This document shows positions 42,291 to 49,783 of a stretch of 64,000 nt of DNA, one piece after another. The number at the start of each line of letters is the position of its first letter. Position 1 is the stretch's first letter. The position numbers and the translations under genes are program-made. Under the pieces are notes generated by a model. That model had not been told where the DNA came from and ran no database searches. It saw only the letters and a program-made list of their open reading frames with translations. This DNA comes from Sphingomonas qomolangmaensis (GTDB lineage Bacteria; Pseudomonadota; Alphaproteobacteria; Sphingomonadales; Sphingomonadaceae): the NCBI RefSeq assembly GCF_024496245.1, contig NZ_CP101740.1:2045501-2109500 (forward strand), read 5' to 3'.

Positions 42291-44825
42291 ATGGCGGAAC
42301 CCACCGATACCAGCTTGACCCAACAGCCTGTGCCGCACGGCCGCTGGACCGCGTTCCGCGAAGGACTGTCGCGCACCCGCAGCCGCTGGTGGTTTCGCGT
42401 GCTCGCGGTGCTGGCGCTGCTCGCCGGGCTTGGCGTGATCGGCTTCTGGGCATTGTTCGCGCGCGACCTGCCCTCGGTCGATGCGCTGCGCGCGTATGAA
42501 CCCGATCTGCCGAGCAACGTGCGCGGCATCGATGGCACGCCGATCCACACCTATGAGCGCGAACGCCGCGTCGAGCTCGACTTCGCCGAATATCCGCCGA
42601 TGCTGATCCGCGCCTTCCTGGCGGCCGAGGACCGCACCTTCTTCGAGCATTCGGGGATCGACATTCCGGGCTTTGCCGGCGCGATCGTCGATTACGTCTC
42701 GAAGATGGGCACCGGCGAGCGCGCGCGCGGCGGCTCGACCATCACCCAGCAGGTCGCCAAGAACCTGCTGATCGGCAATGCCTATTCGCCGACGCGCAAG
42801 GTGCGCGAGGCGATCCTGGCCTATCGCATCGAACAGGCGCTTTCGAAGGCCGAGATCCTCGAACTCTATTTGAACGGCATCCCGATGGGGCGCCGCAGCT
42901 TCGGGGTGCAGGCCGCGGCGCGCGCCTATTTCGACAAGGACGTCGTCGACCTCCAGCTGCACGAGATGGCGTTCCTGGCGACCTTGCCCAAGGCGCCCGA
43001 ATCCTATGGCCGCGCCGCCAATGCCGATCGCGCGATGGAACGGCGCGGCTATGTGCTGGGCGAGATGCTGCGCAATCGCTTCATTACCGAGCGGCTCTAT
43101 CGCGAGGCGATGCGCCAACCGCTGGGGCTGGTGCGCCAGCGCAATTCGGTGTTGCAGTCCGAAGCAGGCTATTTCGTCGAAGAAGTCCGCCGCCAGCTGA
43201 TCGACCGATTCGGCGAAAAGGCCGATGCCGGCCCGAACAGCGTCTATGCCGGCGGGCTGTGGGTGCGCACCTCGCTCGACAACCGGCTGCAGGGTTTTGC
43301 CGCCGAAGCCCTGCGGCAGGGGCTGATCCGCTTCGAACGCGGGCGCGGCTGGTCCGGACCGATCGCCAAGCTCGAGATCGACGGCGATAATTGGCAGCAG
43401 GTGTTCCTGGGCAGCAATGTCGGGCTGAACTATCTCGATTGGCGCGCCGCGGTGGTGGTGTCGAAGGATAGCGACGCCGCGCAGATCGGCTTTGCCGACG
43501 GCGAAACCGCGCGGCTTTCGCGCGGCGCGGCGCAGATGCCGGTGCGATCGAAGGGCGGCACCGCCTTCGCCGCGCTGAAATCGGGCGACGTGATCGCGGT
43601 CGCGCCCGAGGGGTCGGGCTATGGCTTGCGCACCGTGCCCAAGGTATCGGGCGGCATGGTGGTGGAGGACCCGCGTACCGGTCGAATCCTGGCGATGCAG
43701 GGCGGCTTCGACAGCAGCATCCAGTCGTTCAACCGCGCGACCCAGGCGATGCGCCAGCCGGGTTCGACGATCAAGCCGATCGTCTATGCCGCCGCGCTCG
43801 AAAACGGGATGACCCCCGCGTCGATCATCGTCGATGGCCCTTTCTGCGTTTATCAGGGCGCGCGGCTGGGCAACAAATGCTTCCGCAATTTCGGCAATGC
43901 GCGCGGCGCCGGGCCCAAGACGATGCGCTGGGGCCTCGAACAATCGCGCAACCTGATGACGGTGCAGGCGGCGAACCGCACCGGGATGGACAAGGTCGTC
44001 TCGCTGATGCAGCGGATCGGCGTCAGCGACACCAAATACCCGCCGTATCTGTCGTTCGCATTGGGTGCGGGAGAGACGACGGTGGTCAAGATGGTCAACG
44101 CCTATTCGATCCTGGCGAACAACGGCCGCGCGCTGACCCCCAGCGTCATCGATTTCGTCCAGAACCGCCGCGGCGAGGTGATCTGGCCCGAGGATTGGCG
44201 CGCCTGCGAACGCTGCAACGCCCCCGACTGGGACGGCAAGCCGATGCCGCGGCCGACGGTACGCGCGCGCCAGGTGGTCGAGCCGATGAGCGCCTACCAG
44301 ATGACGCACGTCATGGAGGGGGTAATCGAACGCGGCACCGCGACGACGCTGCGCGATCTCGGGCGGCCGATCATGGGCAAGACCGGCACCTCCTCCGGGC
44401 CGACCGACGTGTGGTTCGTCGGCGGCACCCCGCAGATGATCGCCGGGCTGTATCTGGGCTATGACCAGCCCGCGAACCTGGGCGGCTATGCGCAGGGCGG
44501 AACGATCGCCGCGCCGATCTACAAGGCGTTCGCGACCAAGGCGTATGAGGGGATGGAAGTCCTTCCCTTCCGCGCCCCCGCCGGCATCCGCATGGTCCGC
44601 ATCGATCGCGCCAGCGGCCGCCCGGTCTATGGCGCATGGCCGACATCCGATCCCAAGGCGTCGGTGATCTGGGAAGCCTTCAAGCCCGAGAGCGAACCGC
44701 GCCGCCGCAGCCGGCGCGGCGGCGAAGCCGATCCCGCCAAGGCCGAGGTGAAGAAGAAGGCCGCGGCCAAGGCAAATCGTCCCAGCGACAGCGATTTCTT
44801 GCAAAGAGAGGGCGGAATCTATTAG
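42291..44825 (+). CDS. mrcA: Penicillin-binding protein 1A
   Basis: An 844-residue bifunctional wall synthase. One N-terminal membrane helix (about residues 34-55) anchors it. The glycosyltransferase domain contains the catalytic Glu in FLAAEDRTFFEHSGID and the motif RGGSTITQQVAKNLL (about 145-160). The transpeptidase domain has GSTIKPIVYAAAL (SxxK), SRN (SxN) and GKTGTSSG (KTG). The C-terminus ends in a Lys/Arg-rich disordered tail. The start MAEPTDTS is chosen by family context. It lies 80 bases after the amidase. Confidence 0.95.
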   Translation: MAEPTDTSLTQQPVPHGRWTAFREGLSRTRSRWWFRVLAVLALLAGLGVIGFWALFARDLPSVDALRAYEPDLPSNVRGIDGTPIHTYERERRVELDFAEYPPMLIRAFLAAEDRTFFEHSGIDIPGFAGAIVDYVSKMGTGERARGGSTITQQVAKNLLIGNAYSPTRKVREAILAYRIEQALSKAEILELYLNGIPMGRRSFGVQAAARAYFDKDVVDLQLHEMAFLATLPKAPESYGRAANADRAMERRGYVLGEMLRNRFITERLYREAMRQPLGLVRQRNSVLQSEAGYFVEEVRRQLIDRFGEKADAGPNSVYAGGLWVRTSLDNRLQGFAAEALRQGLIRFERGRGWSGPIAKLEIDGDNWQQVFLGSNVGLNYLDWRAAVVVSKDSDAAQIGFADGETARLSRGAAQMPVRSKGGTAFAALKSGDVIAVAPEGSGYGLRTVPKVSGGMVVEDPRTGRILAMQGGFDSSIQSFNRATQAMRQPGSTIKPIVYAAALENGMTPASIIVDGPFCVYQGARLGNKCFRNFGNARGAGPKTMRWGLEQSRNLMTVQAANRTGMDKVVSLMQRIGVSDTKYPPYLSFALGAGETTVVKMVNAYSILANNGRALTPSVIDFVQNRRGEVIWPEDWRACERCNAPDWDGKPMPRPTVRARQVVEPMSAYQMTHVMEGVIERGTATTLRDLGRPIMGKTGTSSGPTDVWFVGGTPQMIAGLYLGYDQPANLGGYAQGGTIAAPIYKAFATKAYEGMEVLPFRAPAGIRMVRIDRASGRPVYGAWPTSDPKASVIWEAFKPESEPRRRSRRGGEADPAKAEVKKKAAAKANRPSDSDFLQREGGIY

Positions 44826-44844
44826 CGCAAGCCCGAGCACCTAT

Positions 44845-44927
44845 CGTCATCCCGGCGCAAGCTGGGATCTCCTCGTTGCAACGCCTCGCCTTTGCCGCAC
44901 GAGATTCCGGCTTTCGCCGGAATGACG
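44845..44927. repeat. Double-hairpin palindromic element
   Basis: Two hairpins, ATCCCGGC/GCTGGGAT (44849-44868) and ATTCCGGC/GCCGGAAT (44904-44923), each with a four-base loop, face each other in the gap between mrcA and prfB. It is the same family as the elements at 33383 and inside ileS. Confidence 0.85.
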
Positions 44928-44949
44928 TCCTACTCACTGGAGCAATACC

Positions 44950-46077
44950 ATGCGCGCCGAAGCGCAGGCTTACGCCGACAAGATCAACGCCGCGCTCGAA
45001 CTGCTGCGCCGCTTTCTCGACTGGGACCGCGCGCTGCGCCGGCTCGACGAGCTGAACGCGCGCGTCGAGGACCAGAGCCTGTGGGATAACCCCCGCGCGG
45101 CGCAGGAAGTAATGCGCGAGCGGCAGCGGCTCGACAGCGCGATCGGCGCGACGCGCGCGATCGAAAGCGAGCTCGCCGACACCGCCGAGCTGATCGACAT
45201 GGCCGACGCCGAAGGCGACGAGGAGATGGCGAACGAAGGCACGCTCGCGCTGAAAGCGCTGATGGAGCGCGCCGAGGTCGACAAGGTCAAGGCGCTGCTG
45301 GCGGGCGAAGCCGATGGCAACGACGCCTATCTGGAAGTCCATGCCGGCGCCGGCGGCACCGAGAGCCAGGATTGGGCCGAGATGCTCCAGCGCATGTACA
45401 TGCGCTGGGCCGAACGTAAGGGCATGAAGGTCGAACTGGTCGACTATCATGGCGGCGACCAGGCGGGCATCAAATCGGCGACGTTGCTGCTCAAGGGCGA
45501 GAACGCCTATGGCTATGCCAAGACCGAGAGCGGCGTCCACCGGCTGGTGCGGATCAGCCCCTATGACAGCGCCGCGCGGCGCCACACCAGCTTCTCGTCG
45601 GTATGGGTGTATCCGGTGATCGACGATTCGATCGAGATCGAGATCAACGAGGGCGACCTCAAGATCGACACCTATCGCGCATCGGGCGCGGGCGGGCAGC
45701 ACGTCAACACCACCGATTCGGCGGTGCGGATCACCCACATCCCGTCGGGGATCATCGTCGCCAGCCAGAACGATCGATCGCAGCACAAGAACCGCGCGAC
45801 CGCGATGGGAATGCTCAAGGCGCGGATGTACGAGGCCGAGCTGCAGAAGCGCGAGGCCGCCGCGATGGGCGAATATAACGCCAAGACCGAAATCGGCTGG
45901 GGCCACCAGATCCGTTCCTATGTTCTGCAGCCCTATCAGCTGGTCAAGGATTTGCGTACCGGTGTGACGTCGACCGCGCCTTCGGACGTGCTCGACGGCG
46001 CGCTCGATCCGTTCATGGCCGCGGCATTGTCGCAGCGCGTGACCGGTGAGACGGTCGAGGTGGAGGACGTCGATTGA
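44950..46077 (+). CDS. prfB: Peptide chain release factor 2
   Basis: A 375-residue release factor that reads UAA and UGA. The GGQ motif ([14 protein letters not shown]) contacts the peptidyl-transferase centre. The codon-reading tripeptide usually SPF reads SPY here ([15 protein letters not shown]), a conservative change that I believe is common in alphaproteobacteria. The gene runs in one frame from 44950, so the autoregulatory UGA frameshift of E. coli prfB is absent. It overlaps the next gene by four bases if that uses a TTG start. Confidence 0.97.
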   Translation: MRAEAQAYADKINAALELLRRFLDWDRALRRLDELNARVEDQSLWDNPRAAQEVMRERQRLDSAIGATRAIESELADTAELIDMADAEGDEEMANEGTLALKALMERAEVDKVKALLAGEADGNDAYLEVHAGAGGTESQDWAEMLQRMYMRWAERKGMKVELVDYHGGDQAGIKSATLLLKGENAYGYAKTESGVHRLVRISPYDSAARRHTSFSSVWVYPVIDDSIEIEINEGDLKIDTYRASGAGGQHVNTTDSAVRITHIPSGIIVASQNDRSQHKNRATAMGMLKARMYEAELQKREAAAMGEYNAKTEIGWGHQIRSYVLQPYQLVKDLRTGVTSTAPSDVLDGALDPFMAAALSQRVTGETVEVEDVD

Positions 46078-46853
46078 GAAGGGATGGTGCCGCCATGCTG
46101 ACGATCGTTCTGGCGGCGCTGTGCCTGTCGGGTTGCGAGGCGCAAGTGCGCCCGCCGCAGCCCGAAAAGGTCGAGAAAGTAGGCGAATTCCCCCCCGCCG
46201 ATCGTCCGGTCGCCACCATCGTGTCGAGCCGCTGGTCGACCGAGGAAGCGCGCGACCGGGTGAACGAGGCCGAGAAGGTGATGGACCGCGCCGGCATCAA
46301 GGCGGGGATGACCGTCGCGGATATCGGCGCGGGCGAGGGCTATTATACCGTCCGGCTGGCCGAGCGCGTCGGCGAGAATGGCCGGGTATTGGCGCAAGAC
46401 ATCGTTCCCGAGGTCCGCGACGCGCTGGCCGAGCGGGTGGCGCGCGACGGGCTCGACAATGTCAGCGTCCGGCTGGGGCTGCCGGCGGACCCGAAATTGC
46501 CCGAGAACAGCTTCGATCGCGTGCTGCTGGTGCATATGTATCACGAGATCGCCGAGCCCTATGAGTTCCTCTGGCGGCTCCACCCCTCGCTCCGCGGCGA
46601 GGGCGAGGTGATCGTCGTCGACGCCGATCGCCAGACGCAGAACCACGGCACCCCGCCCGCCTTGCTCAAATGCGAGTTCGAAGCGGTCGGCTATCGCCAG
46701 GTGCGCGCCGAGGAAACCGAATCGGCGGGCGGCTATATGGCGGTGTTCCGCGCCGATCGGCCGCGCCCCGCCCCCGACGCGATTCGCGGCTGCCGGATCG
46801 ACCGCGACCCGGCGCTCCCCGCCCCGACCGCCACCGACGACATGCCGTCGTGA
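46074..46853 (+). CDS. Exported class I SAM-dependent methyltransferase-like lipoprotein
   Basis: A 259-residue protein with a lipoprotein signal ([14 protein letters not shown], lipidated Cys near residue 21) in front of a Rossmann methyltransferase domain: SAM motif I is [17 protein letters not shown] and a later acidic strand reads [13 protein letters not shown]. An enzyme needing cytoplasmic SAM placed in the envelope is odd; it may have lost methyl transfer or use an unknown donor. The TTG at 46074 overlaps the prfB stop and gives Arg-Arg before the hydrophobic core; the ATG at 46095 is the alternative. Similar exported methyltransferase-like proteins occur in related bacteria (from memory). 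Confidence 0.8.
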   Translation: MRRDGAAMLTIVLAALCLSGCEAQVRPPQPEKVEKVGEFPPADRPVATIVSSRWSTEEARDRVNEAEKVMDRAGIKAGMTVADIGAGEGYYTVRLAERVGENGRVLAQDIVPEVRDALAERVARDGLDNVSVRLGLPADPKLPENSFDRVLLVHMYHEIAEPYEFLWRLHPSLRGEGEVIVVDADRQTQNHGTPPALLKCEFEAVGYRQVRAEETESAGGYMAVFRADRPRPAPDAIRGCRIDRDPALPAPTATDDMPS

Positions 46854-46863
46854 CCGCGACGCG

Positions 46864-47250
46864 CTAGAGCAATCCGAGCAACCTGAAGCTTGCCACGCCG
46901 CTGCGCGTGACGACCAGGTGATCGAGCAACGCGACATCGAGCGCCGCCAGCGCGCGATCGAGCGTGCGCGTCGCGGCGACGTCGGCATCGCTTGGCCACA
47001 GATCGCCGCTGGGATGGTTGTGCGCCATCACCAGCGCCGCAGCATCGAATGCGATCGCATCGGCGGCGACCTGGCGGATCGGCAGCCGCACCGACATCGC
47101 GTCGCGCGCCGGCGAATGGCGCATCGCGAGCAGCCGGCGCTCGTGATCGAGATAGGCGAACACCGCGACCTCGTTCGACGCCGCGGCGATCGCGGCGAAC
47201 ATCCGGTGCGCAGCGGCGACATCGTCGATACGGGGGGCGAGGCGCGGCAT
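46864..47250 (-). CDS. Short RadC-like JAB-domain protein
   Basis: A 128-residue protein matching only the C-terminal MPN/JAB domain of RadC. The JAMM zinc site is present as MAHNHPSGDLWPSDAD, with the upstream Glu position in SNEVAVFAYLD. Full RadC is about 220 residues with an N-terminal HhH domain, absent here. It could be a deubiquitinase-like or DNA-related hydrolase. It lies 11 bases from the convergent methyltransferase gene and is divergent from thyA. Confidence 0.8.
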   Translation of the reverse strand: MPRLAPRIDDVAAAHRMFAAIAAASNEVAVFAYLDHERRLLAMRHSPARDAMSVRLPIRQVAADAIAFDAAALVMAHNHPSGDLWPSDADVAATRTLDRALAALDVALLDHLVVTRSGVASFRLLGLL

Positions 47251-47369
47251 GGGCGATCATCCCATCGCCGCCGCCGTGAGCGAAACCGAACCGGCTCCGG
47301 AACGGATGGTTCACCGATGCTTGGCGGTCGATGCTTGGCGCTCGATGCCGCCTCGGCTAGGCAGGGGCG

Positions 47370-48164
47370 ATGCGGCAATATCTAGACCTGATGCAGCGCG
47401 CGCTCGATCACGGCGTCGTCACGATGGACCGGACCGGGGTCGGCACGCGCAGCGTGTTCGGCCACCAGATGCGCTTCGACCTGGCGCAGGGCTTCCCGGT
47501 GCTGACCACCAAGAAGCTCCATCTTCGATCGATCATCGTCGAACTGCTGTGGTTCCTGCGCGGCGACACCAATATCGGCTGGTTGCGCGATCGCCAGGTG
47601 CGCATCTGGGACGAATGGGCCGACGAGAATGGCGATCTCGGCCCGGTCTATGGCAAGCAATGGCGCGATTGGGCGACCGCCGAGGGCGGGCATGTCGACC
47701 AGATCGCCGAGCTGATCGCGACGATCCGCGGCAACCCCACCTCGCGCCGGCAGATCGTCACCGCCTGGAACCCCGGCGAGCTGCACGCGATGGCGCTGTC
47801 GCCCTGCCACTGCCTGTTCCAGACGCATGTCGCCAATGGCCGGCTGTCGCTCCAGCTCTATCAGCGCTCGGCCGACATCTTCCTCGGCGTGCCCTTCAAT
47901 ATCGCGAGCTATGCGCTGCTCACGCACATGCTCGCGCAGATCTGCGACCTCGAGGTCGGCGAGTTCATCTGGACCGGCGGCGATTGCCATTTGTACGAGA
48001 ATCATCTCGATCAGGCGCGCGAGCAGCTGTCGCGCACGCCGGGCACGCTGCCGACGCTGACGATCCTGCGCCGCCCGCCCTCGATCGACGCCTATGAGTA
48101 CGAAGATTTCGTGCTGAACGATTATGTCGCGCAGCCGCATATCAAGGCGGCGGTGGCGGTTTGA
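47370..48164 (+). CDS. thyA: Thymidylate synthase
   Basis: A 264-residue enzyme that methylates dUMP to dTMP with methylene-tetrahydrofolate, the same length as E. coli ThyA. Key parts are the phosphate-binding Arg in [10 protein letters not shown], the catalytic Cys in [26 protein letters not shown], and the folate-binding [11 protein letters not shown]. The last codons overlap the TTG start of folA (TTGA), placing the dihydrofolate it makes next to the enzyme that recycles it. Confidence 0.97.
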   Translation: MRQYLDLMQRALDHGVVTMDRTGVGTRSVFGHQMRFDLAQGFPVLTTKKLHLRSIIVELLWFLRGDTNIGWLRDRQVRIWDEWADENGDLGPVYGKQWRDWATAEGGHVDQIAELIATIRGNPTSRRQIVTAWNPGELHAMALSPCHCLFQTHVANGRLSLQLYQRSADIFLGVPFNIASYALLTHMLAQICDLEVGEFIWTGGDCHLYENHLDQAREQLSRTPGTLPTLTILRRPPSIDAYEYEDFVLNDYVAQPHIKAAVAV

Positions 48165-48658
48165 CCCGCGCAGTCGCATTCTACCTCGCGCGCGCCGACA
48201 ATGGCGTGATCGGCCGCGACGGCGCGCTGCCGTGGCGGCTGCCCGCCGATCTGAAGCGCTTCAAGGCGATGACGACGGGCAAGCCGATGCTGATGGGGCG
48301 CAAGACCTTCGAGAGCTTCCCCAGCCTGCTTCCCGGTCGCCGGCATATCGTGCTGACGCGCGATACCGGCTGGTCTGCAGAGGGGGCCGAGGTTGCCCAT
48401 TCGCTCGAGGACGCGCTGGCGCTGGCGGGCGATGCGCCCGAACTGGCGGTGATTGGCGGCGCGCAAATCTACGCGCTGCTGCTGCCGCACGCGACGCGGA
48501 TCGAAGTGACCGAAGTGCATCTGACCCCCGAGGGCGACGCGGCGGTGCCGGCGTTCGACCCCGCCAACTGGGCCGAAACCGCGCGCGAGGCGAATCCCGC
48601 CGAGGGCGATCGCCCGGCGTTCGATTTCGTCACGCTCACCCGCCGCACCGCGCCCTAA
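48161..48658 (+). CDS. folA: Dihydrofolate reductase
   Basis: A 165-residue enzyme that reduces dihydrofolate with NADPH. Seen are [24 protein letters not shown], the catalytic acidic residue (Asp, as D in [10 protein letters not shown]), GRKTFESFP and VIGGAQIY for cofactor binding. It starts with TTG at 48161 overlapping the thyA stop by four bases, so it depends on thyA translation. Trimethoprim sensitivity cannot be judged from sequence alone. Confidence 0.95.
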   Translation: MTRAVAFYLARADNGVIGRDGALPWRLPADLKRFKAMTTGKPMLMGRKTFESFPSLLPGRRHIVLTRDTGWSAEGAEVAHSLEDALALAGDAPELAVIGGAQIYALLLPHATRIEVTEVHLTPEGDAAVPAFDPANWAETAREANPAEGDRPAFDFVTLTRRTAP

Positions 48659-48701
48659 GCAGGGCATTTGCAAGCGGCCCGCCCGCCCCTATAGCCGCGC
48701 C

Positions 48702-49631
48702 ATGCAGCGGCTCGACGGCGGCGCAACGGTTCCCGCCTCCTTGCGCGGCGCGATCGTGGCGCTGGGTAATTTCGACGGTTTCCACCTCGGGCACCAGGCA
48801 GTGGTGGGCCGCGCGATCGCGCGCGCGCGCGCCGAGGGGCGTCCCGCGATCGTCGCCACCTTCGATCCGCATCCGGCGCGCCATTTCCGCCCCGACACCC
48901 CGCCCTTCCGCCTGACGACGCTCGACCAGCGCGAGAGGCTGTTTGGCCAGGCGGGGGCCGATGCGATGCTGGTGTTCGGCTTCGATGCCGAGCTCGCCGG
49001 GCTGCCCGCGCGCGCCTTCGCGCAGCAGCGGCTGGTCGATCGGATCGGCGCGGGCGGGGTGGTTACCGGCGCCGACTTCACCTTCGGCAAGGGCCGTGAC
49101 GGCGATGTCGCGACGCTGGCGGCGCTCGGCGCCGAGCTGGGGTTCAGCGTCGATACCGTCGCGCCGGTGCTGTGCGATGGCGCTGTGGTCTCGTCGAGCA
49201 GCATCCGCGAGCATCTGCGCGGCGGCGATCCGCAGGCCGCCGCCGCGCTACTGACGCGGCCGTTCGCGATCGAGGGCGTCGTCGAACATGGCGCGAAGCT
49301 CGGGCGGCAATTGGGCTATCCCACCGCGAACCTGTCGATGGGTCAGTATCTTCGTCCGCGCTACGGCATCTATGCGGTGCGCGGGCGGTTGGCCGATGGG
49401 CGGGTGCTGCAGGGTGCGGCGAATCTGGGGATACGCCCGACGATCGAGGGCGCGCCGGTCGAACTGCTCGAGCCGTATTTCTTCGATTTCGACGGCGATC
49501 TTTACGGGCAGGTGATCGAGGTGGCGCTGATCGCATTCCTGCGGCCCGAGGGCAAGTTCGACGGGCTTGAAGCGCTGAAGCTACAGATGGCCGCCGATTG
49601 CGAGCGCGCGCGGGCGATATTGGCGACGTAA
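48702..49631 (+). CDS. ribF: Bifunctional riboflavin kinase/FAD synthetase
   Basis: A 309-residue enzyme that phosphorylates riboflavin to FMN and adenylates FMN to FAD. The N-terminal nucleotidyltransferase motif is ALGNFDGFHLGHQAV, with SSSSIREHLRGGDP further on. The C-terminal flavokinase domain has the PTAN motif (RQLGYPTANL). ATG 48702 gives the normal length; it is separated from folA by 43 bases. Confidence 0.96.
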   Translation: MQRLDGGATVPASLRGAIVALGNFDGFHLGHQAVVGRAIARARAEGRPAIVATFDPHPARHFRPDTPPFRLTTLDQRERLFGQAGADAMLVFGFDAELAGLPARAFAQQRLVDRIGAGGVVTGADFTFGKGRDGDVATLAALGAELGFSVDTVAPVLCDGAVVSSSSIREHLRGGDPQAAAALLTRPFAIEGVVEHGAKLGRQLGYPTANLSMGQYLRPRYGIYAVRGRLADGRVLQGAANLGIRPTIEGAPVELLEPYFFDFDGDLYGQVIEVALIAFLRPEGKFDGLEALKLQMAADCERARAILAT

Positions 49632-49759
49632 CTCCCCTCCCTGGAAGGGAGGGGTTGGGGGTGGGTCGAGTGCTCGCGATACCGCGCCGCCTGCGCTCCG
49701 GACACCGTATGCGCCAAGCCTCCACCCACCCCCAGCCCCTCCCTTGCAGGGAGGGGGGC
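49632..49759. repeat. Inverted GC-rich repeat between ribF and ileS
   Basis: Opposing copies built on CTCCCTCC/GGAGGGAG and CCACCCCC/GGGGGTGG runs face each other across about 60 bases. It resembles the repeat at 56883-56990. Confidence 0.7.
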
Positions 49760-49783
49760 TAAGGCCGTAAAGCCCGCCCACCC

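Noticed and set aside
42090..44840. 916-residue minus-strand frame across mrcA
   Set aside because: It is the antisense shadow of a clear penicillin-binding protein; composition is biased and no domain is seen.
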